From: Phycisphaera sp.
GTDB taxonomy: Bacteria > Planctomycetota > Phycisphaerae > Phycisphaerales > UBA1924
Length of the DNA stretch: 64,000 nucleotides
Assembly: GCA_025916675.1 (NCBI GenBank)
Contig: CP098402.1
Location: forward strand, 2,909,205-2,973,204
Direction of reading: 5' to 3'
Both the position numbers and the translations under genes were made by a program. The notes beneath the pieces are model-generated. The model did not search any database and was not told the origin of the DNA. It saw nothing but the letters and a program-made list of their open reading frames with translations. Positions 7,765 through 16,112 of the stretch are shown here, in pieces (position 1 is the stretch's first letter; each line of letters starts with the position of its first letter).

Positions 7765-10277
7765 TCGGCAAGCGCGTTCTCGGGCCGCACACGACGCGCC
7801 TTGAGCACCATGAGGATCAACTCCAACGGCCCGACCGGCTCGTGCCCCATTGCCCGGCGCATCGCACCCAGCCGATACGCGTGGCACCACTGCTTGCTCA
7901 TCACCTCGATGGCCCACCACCACGTGCGCGTCGGGTCGTACACGTTGGTCGCCTCGGCCGACGAGCCATTGAGCTCGATCACGCTGAAGCCGCGCCCGGC
8001 CTTGAGGGCTTCCTCGTCGCTGTAGCGAATGTCAAACCGCCCGATGTCGAGCCCGCCGGGCAAACCGTCGCTGTTCGGGAACTTTCGACAGATGTCGTCG
8101 ATCACGTCGGTCAATCCGTCGGTGATCAGGTGCGCCCCATCCTCGAAGCGGCACCCCTGCGCGTGGTTGCCCGCCAGCCCCATCTTCACCCGCTCGTCTT
8201 GCGGTGGCACCAGGTCGATCGCCCGCCCGAAGCGCTTGGCAAACAACGGCTCCTGCACACGGAAGCGGTCATCGTTCAGCACGAGCTGCCGCAGCGTGCG
8301 CTTTCCATCGCCCACGATGGTCGGAAAGATCTTTCGCGTCACCGAGAAGATCTCGCCCTCGCGCCCGTGCTCGTCGGGATCGCCCGGCGGCCGCAATCGC
8401 ACCCAGAACAGCCCCACCTCGTGTGGCGCGGGGTCGTACTTCTGGATGACCATATCGGTCTGGACGCGGTCGATCTGCTCGCGCACGTCCCGTGTGTTGT
8501 GGCACACGCGCACCGATCGCCCCTGCTCGCCGCGGTCGGGCTTGATGACCACCGGATACCCGCCCAGGTCGGGCCGCAGCCGCAACAGCTTCTCGACGCG
8601 TGCTAAACGCCGCTCGGGGTCGCTGTGCATGCGCAGCAGGGCCGTCGGGAGCAGCGGCGCGCCAGCCTTCTCCAGAGCCCCGGAGATCGTGCTCTTTCGT
8701 TCGCCAATGAACCCGCCCGCGCCAGCGATGCCCGGGTTGGTGGCGGTGAACACGACCGGATGCCTGTACCGAAGCACCTGCGTGACGAACGTGGGCGTGA
8801 GCAGCACGTAGCTGATCCAGCTCGGCCAGAACTCGTGGCTGATCCACCGCCACACCTGGGCCCGGATGCGCTGGCGGTTGCTCCGCGTCCACACACGCGG
8901 CGCGATCCATGTCAGCGGGGCCACTAGCGCGATGACAACGAGCAACGCCACCACGCCGTACCGATCGACCGCCCACCACCCGCCAAAACGCACCAGCACC
9001 CACGCGGGGAACAACGCCACGATGCCCACGAACAGGCACAGCACCCGCCGCCACACGCCCGGCCCGCGGATGACGATCGCCACCGCCAGCCCGAGACTGG
9101 CGACACCATAATCGACGTACATGCCCGCCACCAGCGCCGCGACGATGACCAACCCCACGCGCCACCACGCCATCGCGATGAGCGCCACGACCAAGGCCTC
9201 GAGCGTCCAGTGCCGCGTTCGCAACCACGTCGCCACACGATCGAGCGTGCGAGTCATAGCACCGTGTTCGGCTCTGGGCGAAACGTCCACCGTCGAACGC
9301 ACCGGCACGGCAACAGGGCTCTGGTATGTGCGAACGAACGCCGCGATGTGCGCCGCCAGCTCATCGGGCTGGCTGAAGGGCATCATGTGGCTGCCATCCA
9401 GGCGCACCAGCGTTGACTTCGGTGCGAGATCGTGGTGCGCCTCGGCCGCCCACGGCGCGACCAGGAAGTCCTGCTGGGCCTGGATGATCAGCAGCGGCTC
9501 GTCCAGATCGCGCAGCACGGTGTCGAGCGGCCGCTGATCGGTGTGCATGAAGTTGCGGATGAACGAGTACCAAAAGTTGCGAGGCCCGAGCATGCCGAAG
9601 TGGGGCACCAGCTCGACCGCCCCGAACACCGCGGCGTATCCCAGGGCGTACTTGGCCTTCTCGAAGAGGTAGTCGCCCGATCCCTCGGTCCGCTGCGCGC
9701 CGGTGGCCATCATCATGGCCAGCGAAGCAAGCTCGACACTGGCCTCGCCGTCGAGCTCCGACATCTCCAGTACGACCGCCCCACCGTTGCTCCACCCCAG
9801 CACGTGGACACGGCTCGGCGCATTGCCACTTGCGTGCAACTCGTCGAGCAATGCCAGGCACGTGTGCGCCATCGCCCGTGCCGACATGTCTTTGACCCAA
9901 GGCTCCGATCCGCCAAACCCCGGCAGGTCGACCGCGACGGAGTCAACGCCCCGAATGGCGAGCGACGGCCCGAGCGCCTGGAAGTTCGTCGCATCACCGG
10001 GGGAACCATGGATCATCAGCACGAACGGCGCGTCGGGATCGCCCGAGTGCCACGCCTTGTACGCCACGCGCGCCTCGTGCCCCTCGCGCGGGCCGTCGGC
10101 GGTCATCTCGGGCAGCGTCACCTCGCCAGAAGGTGTCGGGGGGAGCGTGACCGCCATCATCCGAGGATCGACCACATAGAAGACGTGCGAGGCCAACAGC
10201 AGCACCAGGTACACCCCCAGCACCACACGCCAGCTCACGCGCCGCTTAGGCCTGGTCCAGTGCTCGGTGCCGCGCAC
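7761..10277 (-). CDS. Fusion: alpha/beta hydrolase, membrane segments, ATP-grasp ligase
   Basis: The frame joins three modules in 838 residues. After a signal-anchor helix (17-36), an alpha/beta hydrolase (about 65-315) shows oxyanion motif HGSPGD, nucleophile Ser163 in GWSNGG, Asp270 and His297. Four or so membrane helices follow (about 360-460). Residues about 500-815 form an ATP-grasp domain with NPGIAGAGGFIGERKS, the ATP-binding VVIKPDRGEQGRSV and a metal-binding-like VIELNGSS. ATP-grasp enzymes couple a carboxylate to an amine or thiol through an acyl-phosphate. The substrate is unknown; a membrane-linked ligase with a partner esterase or amidase is a reasonable guess. The GTG at 10277, five bases after the rlmN stop, is preferred; a start at 10376 would overlap rlmN by 94 bases. 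Confidence 0.85.
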   Translation of the reverse strand: MRGTEHWTRPKRRVSWRVVLGVYLVLLLASHVFYVVDPRMMAVTLPPTPSGEVTLPEMTADGPREGHEARVAYKAWHSGDPDAPFVLMIHGSPGDATNFQALGPSLAIRGVDSVAVDLPGFGGSEPWVKDMSARAMAHTCLALLDELHASGNAPSRVHVLGWSNGGAVVLEMSELDGEASVELASLAMMMATGAQRTEGSGDYLFEKAKYALGYAAVFGAVELVPHFGMLGPRNFWYSFIRNFMHTDQRPLDTVLRDLDEPLLIIQAQQDFLVAPWAAEAHHDLAPKSTLVRLDGSHMMPFSQPDELAAHIAAFVRTYQSPVAVPVRSTVDVSPRAEHGAMTRTLDRVATWLRTRHWTLEALVVALIAMAWWRVGLVIVAALVAGMYVDYGVASLGLAVAIVIRGPGVWRRVLCLFVGIVALFPAWVLVRFGGWWAVDRYGVVALLVVIALVAPLTWIAPRVWTRSNRQRIRAQVWRWISHEFWPSWISYVLLTPTFVTQVLRYRHPVVFTATNPGIAGAGGFIGERKSTISGALEKAGAPLLPTALLRMHSDPERRLARVEKLLRLRPDLGGYPVVIKPDRGEQGRSVRVCHNTRDVREQIDRVQTDMVIQKYDPAPHEVGLFWVRLRPPGDPDEHGREGEIFSVTRKIFPTIVGDGKRTLRQLVLNDDRFRVQEPLFAKRFGRAIDLVPPQDERVKMGLAGNHAQGCRFEDGAHLITDGLTDVIDDICRKFPNSDGLPGGLDIGRFDIRYSDEEALKAGRGFSVIELNGSSAEATNVYDPTRTWWWAIEVMSKQWCHAYRLGAMRRAMGHEPVGPLELILMVLKARRVRPENALAD

Positions 10278-10282
10278 CCGCG

Positions 10283-11419
10283 TTAGCGTCCGCCGCCGAT
10301 GGTGATCGGCGTGAGTGGTGTCATGGGCCCCACAACCCGCCGGCGTCGGATCGCCGGGTTCCCAAGCTGCCCGCACGCGGCCATGGTGCCCCGCCCCTTA
10401 GTGCGACGCCGCTTGACGAACACGCCGCGCGAACTCAGCCGCTCGACGAACCGATCGACATCGGCCTCATCTGGCGCGGGCCACGGGCTGTCACGCCTGG
10501 GGTTGTACGGGATCACGTTGAGCATGCACCGCAACGGCGAGACCCACTCGGCCAGCTCGTCGGCGTGCTCCATCGCGTCGTTCAATCCGGGGATCAGCAC
10601 GTACGCGATCAGGTAGGGCTTGCCCGTGCCGTTTGGAAAGTCCAGCAGGGCGTCGCGGAGCTGGCCCATTGGCATGGCCCGGTTGATGGGCATGATCTGG
10701 TTGCGGATCTCGTCGTTAGGCGCGTTCAGGCTGATCGACACGCCAAGCCGGTGCCAGCCGGGTTGCAGCACCGCCTCCCTCAGCCGTGCCAGCCCGTCGA
10801 GCCGCCCCACCGTCGACACCGTCACCTTGCTCATCGCAAGCTCGGGCCCCGAGCGATCGGTCAGGATCTCGATGGCCTTGAGCACCGAGTCGGTGTTGTC
10901 CAGCGGCTCGCCCATGCCCATGAACACGAGATTGGCGGGCGAGGCTCCGAGCTGATGCCGCGCCGCGTGCCACTGGCCGACGATCTGGGCTGGCGTGAGC
11001 GAGGCCATGAGCCCCATCTGCGCGGTCTCGCAGAAGCCGCAGCCCATCGCGCAGCCCACCTGGCTGCTCACGCACAGCGAGTGGGCCAGCCTGCCCTTCC
11101 GCCCAATCATGGGGATCACCACCGATTCGGACTCGAGCTTCACGCCCTGCCGCTCGATGTCGAGCTCCTGCACGAACTTGGTGATGACCCCCTCGGGGGT
11201 GTCCTCGCTCTCTCGCCGCAGCACCGGGCCCACGCGCGGCGCGCCCACCTGGCCGAAGACCGGGTCGTCGGTGCGGCCTTCCCGCATGAACGCCTTGTAC
11301 GCCCGCAGGGCCCATAACCTCCGGCCCTTCACCCGTGGCCCCACGGCGTCGACCCACTCCTGGCTGGTCATGGCCAGGGGGTTGGGAGTGTCGTGGGCGT
11401 GCTCGGCGGCGGGGGGCAT
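10283..11419 (-). CDS. rlmN: RlmN-family radical SAM rRNA/tRNA methyltransferase
   Basis: RlmN methylates C2 of A2503 in 23S rRNA and A37 in some tRNAs using two SAM molecules and a [4Fe-4S] cluster. The cluster motif CxxxCxxC is Cys123-Cys127-Cys130 (GCAMGCGFCETA). GMGEPLDN follows, and the C-terminal catalytic Cys349 sits in TMAACGQL. The length of 378 residues is typical. The ATG at 11419 is preferred; a TTG at 11467 would add 16 residues. The end abuts the hydrolase/ATP-grasp gene, so the two are probably co-transcribed. Cfr, a related antibiotic-resistance enzyme, cannot be separated by motif alone, but context favours the housekeeping enzyme. Confidence 0.88.
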   Translation of the reverse strand: MPPAAEHAHDTPNPLAMTSQEWVDAVGPRVKGRRLWALRAYKAFMREGRTDDPVFGQVGAPRVGPVLRRESEDTPEGVITKFVQELDIERQGVKLESESVVIPMIGRKGRLAHSLCVSSQVGCAMGCGFCETAQMGLMASLTPAQIVGQWHAARHQLGASPANLVFMGMGEPLDNTDSVLKAIEILTDRSGPELAMSKVTVSTVGRLDGLARLREAVLQPGWHRLGVSISLNAPNDEIRNQIMPINRAMPMGQLRDALLDFPNGTGKPYLIAYVLIPGLNDAMEHADELAEWVSPLRCMLNVIPYNPRRDSPWPAPDEADVDRFVERLSSRGVFVKRRRTKGRGTMAACGQLGNPAIRRRRVVGPMTPLTPITIGGGR

Positions 11420-11572
11420 CGCAGCGATCGTACCGCCAACGCGGGCAGATTGTGAGGATCCGGCCAAGGGGACAAAGGGGCATGAAGTTGGCTTCAGGAA
11501 CGGTCGAAGTCTGGGGCTTAGTCACCGCCTGGCGCAGGGGCCGGGCGGTGGGCACAGCCAGCGGAGCCGCCG

Positions 11573-12418
11573 ATGCCCCATTGCCGACGCCCGGAACGAG
11601 CCGGGTTCACGCTCATCGAGTTATTGGTCGTCATCGGCATTATCGCCGTGGTGGCCGCCCTCACCATGCCGGCGATCGCCAGCGCCCGCCAGAGCGCCCG
11701 CAGCACCATCACGCTGCAGCGCATGGGCCAGCTCTCAACCGTCGCCAACCTCTACGCCAACGACTCCAAGGACCGAATCTGGACAGCTCAGGACTGGCTC
11801 AAGACCATCGAAGGCGACACCGCGATCCCCGGCGTGCTCATCGAGGGTGGGTATCTCACCAACGACGGCATTCTCGAATGCGCGGTGAATGGCCGGCGCC
11901 TGCCGGCGCGTGCCTCCGGTGGCCACGCCCCAACGCCTCCTCCGGGCCTGTACGCCCACGCCGAGGTCGATAGCGACTTCGCGTTCGTGCATCAAGTCGA
12001 GGGGGCGCGGCTCGGGCTTCATACCCAGTTCGCCTATTACGCTAACCCCACCGATCGCGGCTGGAGCGGCGGCGTGTGGCTGGAAGACGAGACCGCGCTG
12101 GAGAACCTGCCCGGCGTGCCGATCTTCGTCGAGGAGAACCCCGCGTTCTACCACGCCAACGACGAGATGCTCACCTTCAAGGGCTTCGACCAGCTCGACC
12201 GCCGCCACGACGGGGGCGGGGGCACGGGCAGGTCGATCATGGCCTTTCTTGATGGCCACGCCGCGGGCACAGCCCCGCCGGCCGACGACTCGCCCGATGG
12301 CCTGGAAGTGAGCGACCTGACAGCAGCCCACTTCTACCTGAGCGCCCGTGGCGGCCGCTGGCGCGCCATGACGTTCAGCAGCGAGTACCGCTACGGCTGG
12401 GTGAACGACCCGCGCTAA
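11573..12418 (+). CDS. Prepilin-type (GFTLIELLVV) secreted protein
   Basis: The 281-residue protein starts with a short basic leader followed by GFTLIELLVVIGIIAVVAAL. This is a prepilin peptidase site and N-terminal helix of type IV pilin or type II secretion pseudopilin kind (cleavage after Gly11, the following Phe being methylated in the family). The rest is a globular domain with SARSTITLQRMGQLSTVANLYANDS after the helix, like the many single-copy pseudopilin-like proteins of planctomycetes. Its role in a machine or at the surface is unknown. GGAG lies six bases before the ATG. It converges with dps, four bases apart. Confidence 0.85.
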   Translation: MPHCRRPERAGFTLIELLVVIGIIAVVAALTMPAIASARQSARSTITLQRMGQLSTVANLYANDSKDRIWTAQDWLKTIEGDTAIPGVLIEGGYLTNDGILECAVNGRRLPARASGGHAPTPPPGLYAHAEVDSDFAFVHQVEGARLGLHTQFAYYANPTDRGWSGGVWLEDETALENLPGVPIFVEENPAFYHANDEMLTFKGFDQLDRRHDGGGGTGRSIMAFLDGHAAGTAPPADDSPDGLEVSDLTAAHFYLSARGGRWRAMTFSSEYRYGWVNDPR

Positions 12419-12422
12419 GCCC

Positions 12423-12890
12423 TCATCCGCCCTGGTGCCAAGCGCGCAGCATCCACACCTTCTTCTCGATCTCGTCGCCGATGGCGTCGAGGATGTTCAC
12501 CGTCGTGCGATCGCCCGCGTCCTCGGCGTCCTCGATGACGTCACGCACCTCCCGGTGGATGCTCAGCAGGTCGGCCACGACGTTCTCGATCATCCGCTTC
12601 TCGTCGGGCGAGCCTTCTTCCTCGGCGATGCGCGTGTGCTCCAAACAGCGTGCCAGCGTGGGCAGGGGCGTGGCCTCCTTCGCGCGCACACGCTCGGCGA
12701 TGTCGTCCAGGTGCGTCGTCCAGGCGGTGTAGAGCTCCTCGAACTGCTCGTGCAATTCGAAGAACTGGCGGCCGCGAACGTTCCAGTGGTAATTCTGGAG
12801 CTTATAGCGGAAGACGGCCGCATCGGCCAGCAGGCTGTTCAGGCCTGAGATGATCTTGGCATCGATCTCGGGGTTGCTGCCTTCGCTCAT
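12423..12890 (-). CDS. dps: Dps-family ferritin-like DNA protection protein
   Basis: Dps forms a 12-subunit shell that oxidises and stores iron, using up hydrogen peroxide and often binding DNA. The 155 residues form a four-helix bundle. Ferroxidase ligands are visible in NYHWNVRG (His35), LHEQFEELY (His47 region) and HLDDIAER (Asp62, Glu66), where the family has them. The ATG at 12890 is chosen for AGGAGA six bases upstream; a GTG at 12908 lies ahead of that site. The gene reads away from the serine hydrolase gene at 13025, leaving a 134-base shared promoter region. Confidence 0.9.
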   Translation of the reverse strand: MSEGSNPEIDAKIISGLNSLLADAAVFRYKLQNYHWNVRGRQFFELHEQFEELYTAWTTHLDDIAERVRAKEATPLPTLARCLEHTRIAEEEGSPDEKRMIENVVADLLSIHREVRDVIEDAEDAGDRTTVNILDAIGDEIEKKVWMLRAWHQGG

Positions 12891-13024
12891 ATCGCTCTCC
12901 TGTGCCACTGGACGGCCTTGGGCCGGGTGATTTCTGTGGGCAATACCCCTGGGGCTTGCTCGTTCCTGGTGTAGTATTGTAACGCCACGGTGGGCTTCGG
13001 ATGGTCATGAGGGGAGACTCACGA

Positions 13025-14221
13025 ATGCGCTTGGCACTCTCGCTGACGACGCTTGCCGCCCTCGCTCCATCGTGCTGGGGTCAGTGCGATTACACCCAGG
13101 CCAACACCATCGCCGCCATGATCGTTGATGATCGCCCCCTGCTCGACGGTGCGAGCCTGCGATTGGAAGACCCGCTCATCCCCGGCACCAGCCTGGAGAG
13201 CTTCTACGGCGATTACGGGCCGGGCACAGTCGTTCCCATCGCCAGCGCCACGAAACTTCTCTCAGCGATCGTCATCATGACGTGCGTCGAGCAAGACGGC
13301 CTCGACCTCGACGCACCGGTCTCGACGTATCTGCCCGAGTTTCGAGGCGCCAAGGGCACGATGACCGTGCGGCAGATGTTCAGCCACACGTCGGGGCTGC
13401 CCAGCAACAGCATCTTCGCGTTCGATCCGACGATCACGCTGGCCCAGGCTGTGTCGCGTATCGCGCTCTTCACACCACTCGAAGCCACGCCGGGCACCGA
13501 CTTCTGTTATGGACAGGTGAGCATGCACGTGGCCGGCCGCGTGTGCGAGGTGCTCACCGGCACCGATTGGGACACGCTGTTCGCCGAGCGCGTGGCGATG
13601 CCGCTCGGGCTCACCTCGACCAACTACGACGGGCTGTACGTGTCGGACAACCCGCTCATCGCCGGCGGGGCCGAGAGCAGCCTCGGTGATTACGCACGCG
13701 TCATCCGAATGCTCATGAACGGCGGCGAGTATCGAGGCGCGCGGATCATCGAGCCCGCGTCCGTCGAGTTGATGTTCACCGACATGACCGTCGGCCTGCC
13801 CATCCGCTGCACGCCGGCTTCGACGCCTGACGATCACTACGGGCTTGGCGCGTGGGTGCAAACCAGGCCCGACGGCACACGCCGCATCGACAGCCCCGGC
13901 GCGTTCGGATACACACCGTGGATCGAGCTCGATAGCACGGGCGAGGCCGTCCTGGGCGGCGTGTTCATGATCGAGGACGCGTTCTCGGATCTCGAAGCCG
14001 ACATCACCGCGATCCAGGACGCCGCGCTCGACGCACGGCTGGCATGCACGCCCTGCGCCGCCGATGTCGACCTCGACGGCGAACTGACGCTGTTCGACTT
14101 CCTGGCATTCCAAACCGCATGGGACGCCCAAGCCCAGGCCGGCGACTTCAACCGCGACGGCGTGTTCGATCTGTTCGACTTCCTGGCGTACTCCAACGCG
14201 TTCGACGCTGGGTGCTTCTAA
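13025..14221 (+). CDS. Secreted serine beta-lactamase-like hydrolase with paired C-terminal repeat module
   Basis: After a signal peptide (cut near Gly19-Gln20) comes a class C beta-lactamase/PBP-like fold with the SxxK nucleophile pair Ser74-Ala-Thr-Lys77, HTSGLPSN and a Tyr-Gly-Gln at the Tyr-x-Asn position. Such enzymes are serine esterases or peptidases, and few are true beta-lactamases. Residues about 344-398 carry two EF-hand/dockerin-like units (DVDLDGELTLFDFLAF and DFNRDGVFDLFDFLAY) and end in AGCF. Proteins at 30253 and 34447 end in the same module. GAGGGGAG eight bases upstream decides the ATG at 13025. The stop overlaps that of the convergent glycosylase gene. Confidence 0.85.
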   Translation: MRLALSLTTLAALAPSCWGQCDYTQANTIAAMIVDDRPLLDGASLRLEDPLIPGTSLESFYGDYGPGTVVPIASATKLLSAIVIMTCVEQDGLDLDAPVSTYLPEFRGAKGTMTVRQMFSHTSGLPSNSIFAFDPTITLAQAVSRIALFTPLEATPGTDFCYGQVSMHVAGRVCEVLTGTDWDTLFAERVAMPLGLTSTNYDGLYVSDNPLIAGGAESSLGDYARVIRMLMNGGEYRGARIIEPASVELMFTDMTVGLPIRCTPASTPDDHYGLGAWVQTRPDGTRRIDSPGAFGYTPWIELDSTGEAVLGGVFMIEDAFSDLEADITAIQDAALDARLACTPCAADVDLDGELTLFDFLAFQTAWDAQAQAGDFNRDGVFDLFDFLAYSNAFDAGCF

Positions 14222-15249
14222 GACGACCCCTGCTTGCGCTTGCGGGGTGAGGTCGCCGGCTTCTTGAGCTGGGCGGCCGTGAACGAGCGCCCGGTCGTAC
14301 GCTTGTCCCACGTGTGGGCCGGGCCGCGGCTGGTCTCGTAGTCCATCCACATGTCGAGCCAGTAGCTGCGGAAGGCCTGCCCGCCCTGGCCGATGCCGAA
14401 ACGCTCGTAATGCGCCGTCACCAGCTTGAGCACCTCGCGGTCGGTGCCGTCGAAGCCCAGCACGCTTCGGCCATGCCTCACGCTCTCGGTGTCCAGCGGC
14501 AGGAAGCCGTACCGGCCCAGCAATTGCATGATGTTGTGGGCGGCATATGGCCCGATGCCCGGCAGGTCGAGCAGGAACTGGCGGACCTCCTCGTCGGGCG
14601 TCTGCGGGTCTTCGAGCCAGGCCTGGGGAACCTGGCCCTTGTGGAACAGCCTCGCGAGATCGATCAAACGCTGGTCCCGATAGCCTACGCGGCTGCGTGA
14701 TCGCAGCCAGGTGGCCTTCTTGCGAGAGAGTTGCTCGGGCGTGGGGAAGGCGTGGATACCGCTTGGCGTTGGCGAGCCCACACGCGCACACAGCGCCGCG
14801 TTCATGTCGATCGTGCCCGGCCACTGCACGTTGCAGCTCGTGATGGTCTTGGCCATGTCCTCGAACAGCGTAGCCGAGCGCATGAGCCGGCCGCGGCCGC
14901 TGAAGCGCCACCGGTCGTCGACGGCGTGGAACGCGGCGATATCGTCGGCGCTCTCATCGAGCCGGAGGATGCGGGTGACCATGGCCCGGGCCTGGGCGCA
15001 CTCGCTGCGCGTCAGCGAGCGATCGGCGGTCACGGTCAGGTGCATGCCCACGCGCTGCTGGCGGATGACCACGCGGGCACCACCGTCCTCGAGCGCCAGG
15101 GCGGCAGCATAGACGGAGGAATCGGGATACCACTCGTAGGGCTCGAGCAGGAAGTAGCCATACGAGCACGCGTCGCGGGCCAGATCGAAATCTGCCGGGG
15201 CGTTGATCCGCAGGCGTGTGGGCCTGGAAGTCGTCGAGAGAGCCGCCAC
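14218..15249 (-). CDS. HhH-GPD DNA glycosylase (3-methyladenine glycosylase 2-like)
   Basis: A 343-residue base-excision repair glycosylase. The helix-hairpin-helix motif LPGIGPYAAHNIMQLLGR is followed by FLPLDTES, whose Asp is the catalytic residue of the HhH-GPD superfamily. The N-terminal half (CSYGYFLLEPYEWYPD, VVIRQQRVGMHLTV) is AlkA/OGG-like. The substrate is probably alkylated purines, but which bases it removes cannot be read from sequence. The GTG at 15249 starts two bases after the stop of the upstream glutamine amidotransferase gene, indicating a two-gene operon. A start at 15318 would overlap that gene. Confidence 0.82.
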   Translation of the reverse strand: MAALSTTSRPTRLRINAPADFDLARDACSYGYFLLEPYEWYPDSSVYAAALALEDGGARVVIRQQRVGMHLTVTADRSLTRSECAQARAMVTRILRLDESADDIAAFHAVDDRWRFSGRGRLMRSATLFEDMAKTITSCNVQWPGTIDMNAALCARVGSPTPSGIHAFPTPEQLSRKKATWLRSRSRVGYRDQRLIDLARLFHKGQVPQAWLEDPQTPDEEVRQFLLDLPGIGPYAAHNIMQLLGRYGFLPLDTESVRHGRSVLGFDGTDREVLKLVTAHYERFGIGQGGQAFRSYWLDMWMDYETSRGPAHTWDKRTTGRSFTAAQLKKPATSPRKRKQGSS

Positions 15250-15251
15250 GC

Positions 15252-15980
15252 CTACACCGCCAGCAGACGGTCGAACGGCACCGCGAAGGAGGCGATGTTG
15301 AGACACAGCCGATCGCACGCCCGCGCGAACAGCGCGTAGTGCTCGTTCAACTCGCCCTCGAGCTGGTCGAGCGTCAGGGGCAGATCGCTATGCGTCTTCT
15401 TGAGCGACGAGAGGTGCCGGGTGATGCCCGGGCGATCAAACTCGAAGTGGTACTGGAAGCCGTAGGTGCGGATGCCAGCCTTGAAGCACTCAACCGGCGT
15501 GGTCTCGCTCTTGGCCAGCACCGTCGCGCCGGGGGGCGCCTTCGAGACGTGGTTCTCGTGGCTCTGAAACATGGGCACGTTCCACGGCATGCCCGCCAGC
15601 ATGGTCTCGGTCTGCCCGACCACGGTCATTTCGACGGGCTCGAACCCGAGGGCCATTGTGGGCAGCTTCTCGACCTCGCCGCCCAATGCGCGGGCGATGA
15701 GTTGGTGGCCCATGCATAGCCCGATGACCGGCATCTCGGCCTCGTGGGCCAGACGGATCAGATCCATGGTCTTGGTAATCCAGGGCAGATCTTCGGTAGG
15801 TGCGGCGGGGCTCCCGAGAACAATCAGGCCCTGGGCACCGTCCATATCGGGGGGCACCGCTGCCTCGCCGTCCTGGTCGATGCGGCGGTAGTCGAGCTTG
15901 AAGCCGTGGTCGCGCAGGGTGACCCCCAAGCGAGCCGGCCCGAGATGTTGTCCGTCCTGAAGAACGATGATGGTGGCCAT
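15252..15980 (-). CDS. Class I glutamine amidotransferase-like protein
   Basis: A stand-alone glutaminase domain of 242 residues, like the GMP synthase N-terminal domain. The nucleophile is Cys89 in GLCMGHQL, and His178 with Glu180 in GFQYHFEFD completes the triad. The family usually transfers ammonia to a partner synthase, but many solitary members such as this one probably hydrolyse gamma-glutamyl compounds. The ATG at 15980 follows a short intergenic region shared with the divergent protease gene at 16113. It lies directly upstream of the DNA glycosylase gene, with no obvious functional link. Confidence 0.85.
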   Translation of the reverse strand: MATIIVLQDGQHLGPARLGVTLRDHGFKLDYRRIDQDGEAAVPPDMDGAQGLIVLGSPAAPTEDLPWITKTMDLIRLAHEAEMPVIGLCMGHQLIARALGGEVEKLPTMALGFEPVEMTVVGQTETMLAGMPWNVPMFQSHENHVSKAPPGATVLAKSETTPVECFKAGIRTYGFQYHFEFDRPGITRHLSSLKKTHSDLPLTLDQLEGELNEHYALFARACDRLCLNIASFAVPFDRLLAV

Positions 15981-16112
15981 GGGAGCCGATGTTAGCGTGT
16001 GGCGGGCGTGTCTGCCGGGGTCGGCGGCGGGCTCTACGCTGTTGGGGCCCGAGCCAGACCGACCAGGCCCTACAGACCCGCCAGACCAAACGAATCGGCC
16101 CAGGAGAATGAC

